This document shows positions 44,569 through 57,178 of a stretch of DNA of 64,000 bases, piece after piece. A model generated the notes under the pieces. It was not told where the DNA came from. It worked only from the letters and a program-made list of their open reading frames with translations, and made no database searches. The position numbers and the translations under genes were made by a program. The stretch's first letter is position 1; the number at the start of each line of letters is the position of its first letter. The DNA comes from Lyophyllum atratum (Eukaryota; Basidiomycota; Agaricomycetes; Agaricales; Lyophyllaceae), in assembly GCA_014905825.1 (NCBI GenBank), contig JACGCN010000005.1:2356001-2420000 (forward strand), read 5' to 3'.

Positions 44569-47493
44569 TCGTTGACAAGCAACGTCGAGTCCTTCACTAT
44601 ACTTAAGAGAACGGTAGGGCCTTAACCACTCTACTTATGATGTTCGACTAAAGCTATTTGTGTATCTAGATGCTGTGAAACTCGGTTCTGAATAATCGAT
44701 ATCATGTGTCCTGGCAGTCGCCCGCCCGTATTCTTGATCAGGCTTTCAGATCCTGCGAATCACTTCAAGTTCAAGAGCGTCCAAGCAGTTGACAAAGATC
44801 TCCGTGTCGCGTCGTCGATGATGTATAAGGTATGACTGGGCTCCATATAGGCTTTGCTTGGAGGGTTCTTTGGAGCGGAATATTCTGCGCAGCTTGATTG
44901 CGGCCCATGTATATATTACACCACACCCGAGAGCTTACCATGATCCGAAGTCGCAGCCATACGTCGTGACATACACCCTTCCTACATCCTGTTCCCCACT
45001 GCCAATACTACTTCCTTCATGAACATCTCACGTCTGCGCCATCCAGGTTCAACTCAACCCTGGTTGACCTTTACTCTTTCCACCGCACCGAAGGTCAGTC
45101 ACACCTCGTTCCTTTTTCTTCATACTAGCTCGTCATTCTTCCCGCGTCAGAGGTATTGATGTTCTGCCCATTGCTAATTTCTAGGAATATTGAGAGAAGG
45201 TGTATCATATCTCGCGCTTCTTTACTCGTATTCGAAAGCTTACCCACTCCTACAAGAAAAAGGCGATACCTGCAGCCATGGCAACCGACCAGCCTTGCGT
45301 TTCCCATCAGCAAAAGCGCCATATGCACACCAGTCTCTCCAAATCGCGTTTTCTGATATCTCATCCTCCCTTCAGGGAACAACGCTGAGGCATAGATTCG
45401 CAAAGGCTAGCAGGCATCATACTCAGCCGCTATCAACTGACTAACCTTGAATTTAGATAGAACAGACGCCATGCATAAGGGAATCGATGCATATCAAGCT
45501 GTTGCACGCGCAGATCGCAAAAACCCTCGATCAGATCAGAAATTCAGGTGAAAGACAAGACCTGCTCGTTTAGCAGGTATATGCCGTTCTAGCGCTTGCT
45601 TGCCACGTCACCATTGGGGGTACGGTTCGCCGATGCGTATTAAAAGGACGGTATAAGCCTACTAAACTCATCCATATGTTATAGTGGCAGTATCCCGCTA
45701 CCCCTCGTGCAATTCCGAAGAATGTCAAATTTCGACGTAGTCCAAGCCTGCGAGTTTCGACATCATCCATGCTCGACTCGTTTTTGCACATGTTCGTCTA
45801 TGCTATTCTCCCACCGGTTTATCACCAAAGTACTCATTCATAGTTGATCTAGTTGCCTGAATTGGAAGACGTCCTCGGAAATGTTATCAGCCTCTTGGAG
45901 GACGGCGTTTCATCGAGGATATTGATATTCTCCCTTCAAATGTTAAGCGCAGTAAGGGAGCATCGACGAGCATGCACACATTCTCCGAAGCCTTCTATTC
46001 TTTTACGCGGGAGATCTTCATGCGGATCCGACGGTCAGATCCAAACTGGAGACGCCACTGCAAAAGGAGTCAGGTCTCGTGAGTCTTTTGAGTTTTATTT
46101 GTTCTCTCGGATCCTGAGTCACTGGTCCAAGGATAGGGGAGCCAACTCTAGCAAAGAAGGATGCATCTTCCAGGAAAGAAACGGCGAAGCTAACCAATAG
46201 TCTCTGTTGCTCAGGATAACGCTCACGCGCTTCCACCGACCATGGTACCATAGGTAGACTCAGCCGCGTGATGGAACCATCCTTTCACTGGGCATATTAG
46301 CAAGGTTGGGAACCGATGGGCGCAAGCTCATTCTCGAGCATTAATCCCTTCCTGGTCGAGTAATTCGAGGACTGCAGTAAGTTATAACAGCCTGCATTCC
46401 TTGACCGCGCAGCTCTAAGTAGTGCTTGATACAGGACGCGAACGGTGAGACGGCGTTCTGCTCCCATGTACGATACCTTGTTCACTCGCTCCATCACATA
46501 GGTTGACAAGGCTTGCCCATGGTTACGTCGCCCTGAAGCCCTCACCTGGGGTATAATTAATAAGTATGTATCCGTCACTAGCGCGGCGATGTCTCGTTAC
46601 GAGATCATTCGCTATAATTATACCCTGCGACATCAAGAGCTTACATGGGCGTCCATGCCACAAATCCTCGTATTACATTGGTACTGCGGAGTCCACAACG
46701 AGTCGTCTCATTGGCATGAGGACCCAACCTACCGCACTCTCTGTTTGCATGTCGATATAAAGCATTACCATATGGCTACAGGTGCTACTAGGCTACGGGC
46801 AGTAAATTCTTATCGCAATCAAGATACTTGCATCTCCATCCGCGAGCTTCGGAAAAACAAAGGGCGTTGAAAGTAGACGAAGCCGACGAAGCAAGCGCAT
46901 ACTGGTTTTTCTCGTTGAGCGCATAGTTCTAAACAAACGTGACGCTCTCTTCTTTCTTGCTTCTTTCGCTTGTTCTGTTTCCCACCATGTTCTTGTGAGC
47001 ATTCTTCATCTGTCACTCAATATTGTGAGTTTTCCCCCTCCTAGATGATACTATTATCGCTTATAATGGTCTCTAGGGCTTTCATGAACTCATTACTCAG
47101 CCTACCTACGCAGATGCAAAGTTAAAGCAGCCGTTCACCACTCGAAATCAAAGAACACGCCGTTTTGGAAACATAGACCCTGGTACAAAGACATCAGAGA
47201 AGAGAACTACTCAAGGTAGACCATAATAGCCCGAGTTGCCAGTTTCATCATGTTCCGAATTCGACATTACATGTTTGCGACGACAGGTTGACGGTAGGTT
47301 GCCCCCGACGCTGATGAATCAAGGCTTGATATAGTGCGGATCGCACCTCCTTCCAGCGCCGGCTGTTGCGACTCATAAGGCCGCTGCTGACTATAGTAAT
47401 GCTGAATCACCAAGTAGAACCAAGGTATGCATATATACTCTCTTCGTTAAGGCATTAATCAACGCCAACCCTCGCCTAGAATTTCCAAGCACG
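44569..47493. other. Large gene-poor region
   Basis: About 2.9 kb without a supported gene. Open frames are all under 120 codons, overlap on both strands and show no domain. A TATATA lies at about 47430-47437, 60 bases upstream of the dehydrogenase gene. No transposon ends or long repeats noticed. Confidence 0.4.
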
Positions 47494-48854
47494 ATGCCTC
47501 AACACAAAGCTCTCTATTTGGATGCGAAGTTCGGCAAATTCGCTCTTGGATACAACGAGACGCCTAGACCAGGGAAAGGCGAGCTCCTCGTAAGAGTTGA
47601 GGCTGTCGGCCTCAATCCAGTCGATTGGAGTATCCAAAAGTGGGGCCTGTTCATCGAGACCTTCCCTGCTATTCTAGGAACCGATAGTGGTGGTGTCGTC
47701 GTCGAAGTTGGCCCAGATGTCACTAATTTCGCCGTTGGCGATCGAGTGTGGGATACCTCCTTTCTTCATCCTACTTCGACATCACTAACTATTGCGCGTC
47801 TTAGTCTTTATCAAGGTTCTTGGGCTAATAATAGGGCTAGTTACCAGCAGTTCAACATTGCTACCGCCTCCACCACTGCTAAGGTAATTTTCCCCTCATC
47901 CAGCATGGGACGAACTTGGCTGATATCGCGTTCCAGATACCCAACTTCCTATCATTCGAGGCAGCCGCTTCCGTTCCCGTTTGTCTTACCGCGGCATTCC
48001 TAGGACTATACAACTCGTCTCCTCGCGGTGCTGGGTATTCTCCTCCTTTCCGATCCTCGTCAGTCGGTAAATATGCCGGAAGGCCACTCCTTGTCATCGG
48101 CGGTGCTGGTTCCGTTGGACAGTTCGGTATGAATTGCGGTTGCTTACCACTCGGCTACAATCCTGATACTTCTTCCCCAGTCGTTCAACTTGGGAAGCTT
48201 AGCGGCTTCTCGCCTATCATCACCACCGCGTCCTAGCATACTTCCAACTTGAAATCTTTAGGCGCTACACATGTCCTAGATCGACACCTCCCACTCTCTT
48301 CACTTGGCGGAGCAGTGAAGGGCATTACCAATCTACCTGTCGAGATTGTCTACGATGCAGTGGCCACCGCCGATACACAGAAGGCAGCCTACCAGATCCT
48401 CGCACCGAAGGGGTCCTTCGTAGTCGTTCTAAATCCAGAAGTCACCCAAGGAAATGGGAAGCAGATTCATCACGTCTTCGCCATGCCGAACCTCCCGCAT
48501 ACGAGCGAAATTAGCGCTAACATGTACAGCAAGTTGACCGAACGGTTGGAGGACGAAGTCATCCGTGTAATGTTTCTTCCATTTGCAACAGAACCTACAC
48601 TAACTATACTCTACATATAGCCTAACAAGGTGGAGATCCTCCCAAGTGGTCTGGAAGGCGTGACCGATGGCCTCGCCAGGCTCGAGAAAGGCCAGGTATC
48701 CGCGTCTAAACTCATCGCCCGTCCCCAGCTCACAGGGACCATACCGGAGAAGTTGACAGTTTCGACAAAGGCAGTTCAGGGGGAGAAGGGACCGATTGAG
48801 AATGAGAAGAAAGTTGTGAAGCGTAGATCGCTTTTCAGACGTATTATACCCTAG
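47494..48854 (+). pseudogene. Zinc-type dehydrogenase / enoyl-reductase-like gene with in-frame stop
   Basis: Five exons (47494-47747, 47805-47883, 47937-48126, 48181-48566, 48621-48854) join in phase to 381 codons. The protein is a medium-chain dehydrogenase of the toxD/trans-enoyl-reductase group: LNPVDWSIQKWGL, GTDSGGVVVEVG, GDRVLYQGSW, cofactor motif VIGGAGSVGQF, LKSLGATHVLDR, ending RIIP. These enzymes use NADPH to reduce enoyl groups or quinones, some in polyketide pathways; no polyketide synthase is in this window. Codon 193 (48234-48236) is TAG, between FSPIITTAS and the LKSLGATHVLD block, with the frame unchanged after it. A single nonsense change, a recent pseudogene or a sequence error are all possible. 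Paralogue of the decayed copy at 6380-7609. Confidence 0.85.
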
Positions 48855-49293
48855 TAGACCTCGTTTGTTGCCCGGCCATATGGGGGGAGTTTCTGTTCCC
48901 ATGATAATCCGTCGGATCGACGTGTTTCTGAGTCTGGAAAATCCCGTTATGGTATGGCCATGGTGGCTGCAGTAGTTGACGGTGTGATGATGAAGGACTC
49001 AGAATTGACTCAGAGGGATGCTTTGTGTGGGTCCAAGTCGGCCCGGAGAGATCCGGGGCAATGGAGAGAGAAGGGACAACAACTTCCATCCACGGTCCAA
49101 ATCATGATTATCATTCATGGACCCACTTTGGTTACAACTCCGGCAAGATAAATTTTTCTTCACACTCACCCGCGCTAAAGTGTTTCCTGTAAGGAATGGG
49201 TAAGATCGACGGTCTTACTTGATTTGATTAGGAACGACTCTACGTTGCACCTGGTCCTCAATCAGTGAAGGCAAGACGTGCACGGATTGCCTG
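48855..49293. other. Gap before the PP2C-like gene
   Basis: About 0.44 kb between two plus-strand genes; promoter of the phosphatase expected. Nothing specific seen. Confidence 0.35.
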
Positions 49294-50742
49294 ATGTCCA
49301 GAGACATAGAGGCTCCCTCCCTTGAACGTGCTCGTGTGGCACTAACGGAAGCATGCATTGCGACAAGGCGTGGCCACATTCACACAGTGACATTCCAACC
49401 TACGCCAAACAAGGTCAACGAAGACAGGTGCATCGTTCAAGAATGGGACGACATCTCTGGCCCTCCTTGGCTGTTCCTTGCAGTGTTGGATGGTACGTGA
49501 ACTCCTGTATGGACTCCCGCTGCTCTACTGCTCAATGCTACATATCTAGGTCATGGCTCCGAACACGCAGCGGAGTACACGGCGCAGCATCTTCCCGAGT
49601 CCATTCGCGCCGGCTTGCGTTCCAAGGTATCACGAGAAGGAGCCCAAGCCTTGGATGCTCGATACGTCAAGAATTCCATCATTCATCGCATCAAGTCGTT
49701 TGACGAGAAACTCGGCAAGGCCGTGAAGGAGCTCTGCCCGGACCCCAGTGATCTGACCGAGGCTGAAGCCGAGGCTCTCGTCAAAGGGCCAAATGCAGCC
49801 GTATTCCAACGGGCTTACGCGGGCACTACGATCTGTGCAGCCTTGATCGACGGCGAGAAAAACAATATGTGGGTTGTTGGGCTTGGTGACTCATCCGCAG
49901 GTAAGCAGTGAATTGCTACTGTATCGTCCATCGACTCGACCGCAGCTTCATCTAGTACTGTCAAAAGTTACGCCGGAAGGGGTTCGCAGCAGCGAAAGGT
50001 TGATTACGTTACATAATGGGAATACGCCAACAGAATACGCGCGCATCGCGTTAAAACACCCGAGTAACGAGCAACAAATCATGCTGAACAATCGAGTACT
50101 GGGTGGACTTAGTGTGACAAGAGGTGAGGCTTTTGACAAAAACTGTCCCTGCCCAGCACTTATTGCTTTTCTTCGTTCTGTTTCCATCTCAATTACATTC
50201 TCAATCACATAGCCATTGGTGACTTTCCCTTCAAGCTTCCACCGGATTATACAAAACAGATCTTCCATCGGCTTCCATCCAACGCATCTCCCGAGAGTAA
50301 GCACGGAGTCATCCACTACAACCACACTCCGCCGTATGTCACACCAAGTAGCCAGGCACGGCACTTTGACCTGACGACACTTCGGGACCAAAGCCCGACT
50401 CTCTTGCTCTTTACGGACGGAGTCGACAACATCATAAACGGTCAGTTTCTTTTCCGGAAAGAGAGGCCATGTAAAGAGAATCCTGCCACCGTGATGGGTG
50501 CATTACTCGGTGATTCCGTCGATGACGATTTCATGCAAGGTGTTTTCGACTATAAGGTGGAACCGGGGTGGAATGGGGCCGGCGGTAGCAAAGCTGTTGA
50601 GCTTCTGGGTAACATCCTCGCGGGCAAAGACGCTTCTCGGCTAACCCAAGTCCTGGATCCCGAGTACCTCAATCAGTGGGAGGATGACCCGAGGCCTCTA
50701 TACATTGATGACACGACTATTGTAGTTTGTCCCTTGTTCTGA
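49294..50742 (+). CDS. PP2C-like Ser/Thr protein phosphatase
   Basis: Four exons (49294-49492, 49550-49900, 49956-50123, 50213-50742) give 415 aa. PP2C motifs in order: NEDRC (usually NEDR-Y), FLAVLDGHGS with metal-binding Asp and Gly, AGTTICAALI, VGLGDSSA, GGLSVTRAIGDFPFK, LLFTDGVDN, and the closing DDTTIVVC with a metal-binding Asp. These are Mg/Mn-dependent phosphatases; the form with a long insert before TDGVDN resembles the pyruvate dehydrogenase phosphatase type, which acts in mitochondria, but the N-terminus here shows no clear targeting peptide. Active-site residues look intact. Confidence 0.9.
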
Positions 50743-51592
50743 GATGCGCCTTCCATGCTTATTCAAACTCGGTAATATAACCTCTACGACACCGTGCTTA
50801 TATACTTATGGGCGAAATGAATAAAGAAAAGACAGTATCTACATCCAGAAATTTCTGCACCCTGTCTCCCTACCGCGTCTCGCAGAGTTGTCGGTGACGG
50901 AAAGCCTACGTTTATTTTGAACGTCAATGCCTTGTCTTGGACGCACATAATCGAATGCCTGCGGAAAACGCCTTCTATCACCAGCTCAGCGCTCATAGTA
51001 CCTGATGAGATCGGCGGGTACTTCGTCTATGAAGATGCCATGGAGGATGGATTGGAACTTTCCCTTACATATCCACCTGTCGTGTCGATCTCTGCGCGAG
51101 AAAGTTCCAGGAATGACCTCGGGTAGAGTTGAATGTCGTTCCTTTCCCTACTTCAACTTGCCTCCGCAGTTGCATCCTTATCTTATCTCATTAAACTTTT
51201 TCTTTCTTAGATTTCGTAGCAGCACGTAAAAATCTCACCTGCGCGTAAACACCTCAGCTGCAGGTTCCGGGTAAACAGTTACCTTTCATCCTCTCTCAGT
51301 AGCCTTGGTCCTGCGAGGCGACCAGGACCACCAGGTCAAAGAAAAGAACAAGATATCGGCAAACGCCGATGCTTGATACTGTACTCATCGCCAAACAGCT
51401 CCCCTCAACGTTCAACGGTCAACCGCCGACTACGTCGTCGTCGTCACCATCCCATCTGTATACCACAACCATACCCTTCAAAACAAACTGGGAGATATCG
51501 GAATCTTCCAAAAATAATCGAATCCATTTCACGCGTACCGGGCAACCGTTTTATTAAGGGAATTCTCATGAGTCACAATTCCATCTGTGACT
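50743..51592. other. Gap with a possible F-box gene fragment
   Basis: About 0.85 kb. A plus-strand frame at 50917-51126 ends ALIVPDEIGGYF then DGLELSLTYPP, similar in position and pattern to the closing strands of the F-box proteins at 1.8 and 4.3 kb. No upstream part remains. Nothing else seen. Confidence 0.3.
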
Positions 51593-52794
51593 ATGAATGG
51601 CTTAATGGAGGATGATAAGAAACCTTTCGACGCTGAGACCCAAGAAGACGATCACTCCCAGCCAGACCCCGATGAAAGTCTCATGCTTGACCGGGGAAGT
51701 GGACGAGTATGGCTCGTCAAGGTACGCTTACCGCCCACAACGTGCTCCAGCGCCCATCGTCCACATAGATACCCAGAACCTTGCTCAAGTGTTGGTCAGC
51801 TATCAACGCCGAGGACGTGCACTCGCTAGTATCCGCGTGTACCATGACTCGCTGGACCTAGCCACTAACAACCCGCGAATCGTGCTTTTTCTTCCCCCAC
51901 ACTAGGATTCGAGTGACCCGGGTCCGGGTGTAGGCATCATGCTCCTAGCTGCACCGTAGTCCGATCGCCCCGCCTTCCGTACTACTACTACTACGTCCTT
52001 CCCGACTTCGAGCGACGAGCCTGACTGCTATGAGCTCGATATGGTCAATGCACTGTGGATAACCAGATGGTCCCACACTAAGTGTCTCGATGAGTGCAGC
52101 CGCAGCGACTGTGAACACCCGGGCGCGGACAACGATCCTCACGGGGCGCATCAAGCATGAGTGCTCCCTGAGGCCGGCTTTTAGCAAGACCTACAGGAAG
52201 CAGATGCGAGAGCGGCACAGGAAGTATAACACGCCTAAGCGCCAGATTAGGATGATCGACGATGCTGGCGTGCCCGGGGGACGGGGTGGCGTCAACAGGC
52301 TCAGCAGCGGTGTGGGTGTCGGTGCTGGGAATGCCTTTGGTAGTCTCATCGTATGTGTCTATCTTTTCCAGAGTTTCTGCTACTACTCACAGCGGGAATG
52401 GGGTACTAGAAAACCAAACCGGCCTTTGCGAAGGGGACGTTCGAGCGTATGGCCCGGATGCCACGCAGCCAGCTGCTAGACCACATGTTCGCGCTGTTCC
52501 AGGACCCGCCGCGCTGGGGCACCAAGGCGTTGCGGGAAAAGACGCAGCAGCCCGAGGTGTATCTCAAGGAGGTACTCTCGGAAGTTGCGTTCCTGCACCG
52601 GAGTGGCGAGTACACTCAAGGATATTTTCAAACAGCCGGGGGGTACGCGTCGTGGGTTCTGGTTCCTGTAGATCAAGGGCGAGAATGTTCCGGCGGGTCC
52701 GAGTGGGCTTGCTAGTAGCATGAGTAATATGAAGATGGAAGGTGCTGATGAGGATGAAGAAGACGAGGACGAGGATATGGAAGAAGTTTTATGA
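51593..52794 (+). pseudogene. TFG2: TFIIF beta subunit (RAP30/Tfg2) copy with several frame lesions
   Basis: The order of TFIIF-beta blocks is unmistakable: ESLMLDRGSGRVWLVK, LLKCWSAINAEDVH, IRVYHDSLD with PRIVLFLPP, YELDMVN, RARTTILTGRIKHECSLRP, NTPKRQIRMIDD, then after an intron (52350-52416) TFERMARMPRSQLLDHMFAL, PEVYLKEVLSEVAFLHRSGE, and an acidic tail to TGA. TFIIF-beta helps RNA polymerase II start transcription. The frame is broken: one base missing after EDVH (near 51826), stops around 51903-51960, one base missing after DMVN (near 52045), and a loss after GEYT (near 52617). Such a gene is essential, so an intact copy should exist elsewhere, unless these are sequence errors. Confidence 0.82.
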
Positions 52795-53217
52795 TTCGTG
52801 TTCAGGATACGCCGTATATATTCTTGTTTGTTGACTGTATGTTACCCTATGATGCCAATATACATGGTTCTATGCTTCAGCCAACACTTTTGAAGCAGCT
52901 GCCTTGGTTGTCTGTGTCATCTACCCACATGTTGTCTTTTCTTTCACTATCAATTATCATCCGGTAAGTGGACGGCGACATCACCCCACCAGAGCACCCA
53001 CGGTCTAAGGTTGGAAGCAAGAGCTAACGAAACATTGACTAGGAAATCCGAAAGACTGTGTTGAACGCATACATAGTAGAACGAATACAAGTCCTCCAGG
53101 AGCCCGGCAGGCGGAAAGCCAGTGGGGGGAATATATTTTACTCTCCTCCAATCTATTACGTACGTCCACATCTCTTTGTTGTACCGTGAGAAATTGAAAT
53201 TTGCGCACTCTTCTGTC
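52795..53217. other. Gap before the kinase-like gene
   Basis: About 0.4 kb. An open frame runs into the kinase-like gene from 53122 but without an ATG start. No other signal. Confidence 0.35.
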
Positions 53218-54693
53218 ATGCTCAACCCCATCGTTGCCGCCCTGGGTGGCCTCCTCTCGATTGTTTGGCTTTACAGGCCCATTCACATCGTCCGTGTGCA
53301 GGGTTTCTGGAACACCGTCGTTTGGACAACCCGCTCCTGGCTATGGAATCATCCCGTTACCCCGGATTTCGACATTTGGAACGAAGGCGATCCCAACGAC
53401 GAGGTCAACTTCACGAAGCAGCGCTACCGTGTTCTTCGTATATGGCGCTTTTTACACCCCTTCTTTGCTTTGAAAGGATATTTCTGTTATATCCACAAAG
53501 ATCCAGAAGAGTTCTGCAGTGATCTCATTCCAGATACAAAGCGTGCCGATCCAAAACTGACACACTTTCCATTTGCACGCTCCTGTTGTAAAGATGATGA
53601 AGAAGCCAGGTTCTCATTTTGTGTAAGAGCTGATTTTAGATGGGTCAATTGGTAACTTAGCTTATGGGTCAGTCAGGGAACGTATGGCCTGCGCGCGACA
53701 GGAATGGACAAGATGTGGTGATCAAGTACGAGTTCTTTGAATTCCCGAACAAATCAGTCCTTAAACTGTACAGGGCGGTGTCTGGTGCCAGTCCAACAAG
53801 GGAACTGCAAGCCTTTCATCTATTGCACTCGGATACCTTACGCAACGATCCACGAAACCGCACAATTCCAATTTTGGAGTATATAGAATTTAACAAGCAA
53901 GTTTTTGCTGTTATGCCGAGGTAGCTCGCTGCCTTCCTTCATTTTGAGCACACTGATACTGACCTCACAAAGGTGGGGCTGCGCATGCGATGGGGACTTC
54001 GTCAACGTGGGGGAATTGGTTCGATATGGGAATGCATTCTTTGAGGTGATTATGCGCACTATTTTGCGAATCGCAACCAAGTAAAGTGTTGCTTTTAGGC
54101 AGTGGCTTTCCTCCATGAGCACAAGATTGGGCACGGTGACATCCTTCTGCAAAACATGATGATGGACATGATAGTTCCACATTACCCGCATCCTATTCTG
54201 GCTGGACTTCGTGGACCAGAGCGCCGATATGCTCTTATTGACTTTGAGACGGCAACGCTGCCGCCTGTGGATGGCTCTGAGAACTCGCCGATGCTTGAGA
54301 AAGCTTTCAAAAAGGACATTTTCAACCTCGCGGATGAACTGGAGGTCCATCTTCGTGTTAGTTATGAATTTGATACCATCGTATTGGCTTGCGCTCTAAC
54401 TCGTTCTATCCAGTGTATCGAAGATGTGATTCCCGACATTGTCAAGCTTTTTGATTCCATGAAGGATCCCGATAGTCAGATTACTGCTGCTGGCGCGCTT
54501 GCTCGCTTTGAAGAAATCTGTAGCACCCTTGGTGCAGAGGATCTTCAGCGCCATGTGGAGGCCACTCGTTGGCGTTCAAGTTTGGGTATATTGATCATTC
54601 CATTATCTCGGACATTAGGATGTCTGACACTCATCTTCTGCAGGTGGCATGCAATATCGCAATGGACCCCCTGTGTATCCGTCGTCTCTCTAG
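53218..54693 (+). CDS. Divergent protein-kinase-like protein
   Basis: Six exons (53218-53622, 53661-53920, 53973-54045, 54099-54356, 54414-54579, 54644-54693) give 403 aa. I start at the ATG at 53218; the frame further upstream lacks an ATG. Kinase features: a glycine-containing loop GQSGNVWPARDRNG, the VIKYE lysine, AVAFLHEHKIGHGDILLQNM in place of the catalytic loop (HGD for HRD), and LIDFETA in place of DFG. Asp residues for metal and catalysis remain but the Arg and Gly are changed, so activity is doubtful. The N-terminal 130 residues have no known domain. Such kinase-like proteins are expanded in agaricomycetes. Substrate unknown. Confidence 0.75.
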
Positions 54694-57178
54694 TATTTCT
54701 ACATACTGCATAGCCGTTTTCATGTGATGCCCCGTAACAAATCAGTTACCTGCGCCGTGCTGCGCATCCTCGATTACCCTTCAGTACAGCTACGAATTAA
54801 ACTGACATTGGAAAATACTATACACAGCCGTTCTCAAATTAGCGTACTTCCTCCTGACTCAAAAGGCAGTACACAAGTACAGTGTACTCGTTTTTGTATC
54901 ATGTCACCCTCAATTTAGAATATCTTCAATTTGTGAAAGGTGTGTGGTAGGATATGTTGGACGACTATGAATCTGCTTCTCTGACCTTTCTAGAATCGAT
55001 CGCGCCACGGCACCCGTACCGCACCCGCGCGCATGAGCCATGAATGCATGAGCGCTTGAGCATTCGAACAGTCCTTCATCAGTTTTTGAATCAGTCTTTA
55101 CAACGCCGAAGCTTTGCGTTTCGAAGATGCTTAGTCCCAGCTGCAAGCTTCATTCCTGCGCTACGTTGGCTCGTACTGGGCAAAACTTACCCAGCACATC
55201 GATGACCTTGCGCAAAGCGGAAGCAAATGCGTATTTATAGCCCTCCGCAGCGCTTTTTCATTGACGAGGAGCAACCGGGATGCGGGACCACATTTGGGGT
55301 TGCGTTCAGGATCCGCAGCGGGGGCAAAGATTTATTTGAATAGGCGTCCATATTATGCTATTTGGAAACGGTGGGGACACGTATAGCCTGCTGCTGCGTA
55401 GCAATTTCGACGAGGATCGGGATGCGGGACCACATTTGGGGCTGCGTTCAGGAGCCGCAGCGGGAGCAAAGATTTGAATACGGGTTCATATTAGGCTATT
55501 TGAAAAAGGTGGGGACACGTATAGCCTGCAGCTGCTGCGTAGTGAATTCAAAGAGGGAAGGGGGCTGACAAATTTAAAATATGTGTCGACTTCGACCACG
55601 AGCAGTTTTCAGGGTACGGTCCGACATGAACGATGGAAATATGGGTGTGTGTGTGTTTCTGAATACGTTTCGTGACATCGACTCATCTTAACGCAGTCTC
55701 TCCAACCCGGGTGCTGCGGGTGGTGCGGGTGCTGTGATTGTTGCTCGGCTGTTACAGTTGACAGGAGGCGGGACGTCCAAAGGGTCTAAGCTGAGGCGCT
55801 GCCGTTTGTGTGTTTTCGAGATCCGGACCCGAACATCGTACAAGATGGCTCGCGACAGCGCGGGCGCCGTGAAATTGAGGCTTGAACGTGACTTGACATG
55901 GGACGAATTGCAGGCTGAAGGATGTTGCTGGACCGGAGCGCAGTGAAACAGAGATAGCTACCAAGCTGCCTCTGACAGCCTGAGATGCCCGAGCGAGGAC
56001 CGAGGTCAACGCGCCGATTGCTGTTGAAGGATGGGAGGGTGCCCGGATACGAGTGGGTCGACCACGTCACATGCTAAGGCGGACCGCGGTCAGGGGGGTC
56101 AGTGCCAGAACGAGGTTGCAGGTCCCATGTCTCCTGTGTACACGCCAAATGAAGAGTTTGAAGAGCAGGCTGCACTTTCCCAGCGCGGCCCGTTGCTTGT
56201 CCTCGAGTCGGCCTGCCCTGCACAGGTCATTTCGTGGGGCGGATCAAAAGCTAGGGCGTGCAGGTCGCTGGTGATCTATCTGTCAACGAGAAATCCCCAA
56301 TTCTTGGGAGGACACGCATACCTAAAAAGCTTGGGGGGAACGCGGGGCGTATGAGAGACTAGCGCCTAGCGTTGGCCTAGCGGAGCACATTCGTTTGTCA
56401 ATGTGGGGAGTCGTATAGCCGGTCAGATGCATAGCACGTAATTGGTGATTGCGCCGCGCAAACGTGGGGTGTCCTGGATCCCGATGGGTATTTCGATAAG
56501 TGTTAGTGCGGGATGATTGCCCCATACTTTCATAATTACCGCAAGGCTTAGGCTTGCCGGCGATGGTGGGGGAAAAGTGTATACTTGCTGCTCCGACTCG
56601 TCAAATCAAAGGTCCGGTCTGACCGCGCTGTCACTGCAAATTTGCGATGGTGGGATAAGGACAGCTCTTTCACCGATAGGCATCGAGCATACCAGCTGAG
56701 ATTACATGAGGCGCTATGGAAGTCATGGGTGACCGCAGTCGGAGAAAGGTGAAACGTAGGGACGGTCAGATGATAGACGGCGCTTATGTAAACGGCCTAT
56801 TTTGGGGCAGGCGTGACCGGAAAATCCGTGCCAACGGTGTCATCGCGTGATTCGGAGGAGGCGGCGGCCCGGGATATTCAACAAGATCGATTTATTTTCT
56901 GCGTGATTTTGTTTTCTTGTTGTCGTCGTTGCCGGGAGGGTCTAGCACAGCACGGCCTCTTCCGACCATCTCCACCACCGCCGTCGCTGTCCAGCACAGT
57001 GAGCAGCGCCCACAACGCAGCGACGAGCATCATTGTCTATTCGGGAGATCCATCATCGGTCCTGACCCGCGGACCCAACAAACACACTTCCCCGGATCGC
57101 CCACGCCCTGGTTGACCAAACGCCGTAACCCCGCTGCACCTCCTGCTGTCTTTCATCAGTTCTGCTCCCAGCGAGCCC
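54694..57178. other. Large gene-poor region with a tandem repeat
   Basis: About 2.5 kb. Contains the two-copy tandem repeat at 55263-55550. Other open frames are short with no domain. The promoter of the DUF1752 gene should lie at the right end. Confidence 0.45.
55263..55550 (+). repeat. Two-copy tandem repeat, about 146-bp unit
   Basis: Copy 1 begins GACGAGGAGCAACCGGGATG and copy 2, at 55409, GACGAGGATCGGGATG. Both go on with CGGGACCACATTTGGGG, GCGTTCAGGA, CCGCAGCGGG, AGCAAAGATTT-like sequence and GGTGGGGACACGTATAGCCT. Differences are scattered substitutions and small indels. Confidence 0.85.

Noticed and set aside
45125..46870. Possible small genes in the 45-47 kb region
   Set aside because: Frames under 120 codons on both strands without domains, signal peptides or convincing introns.
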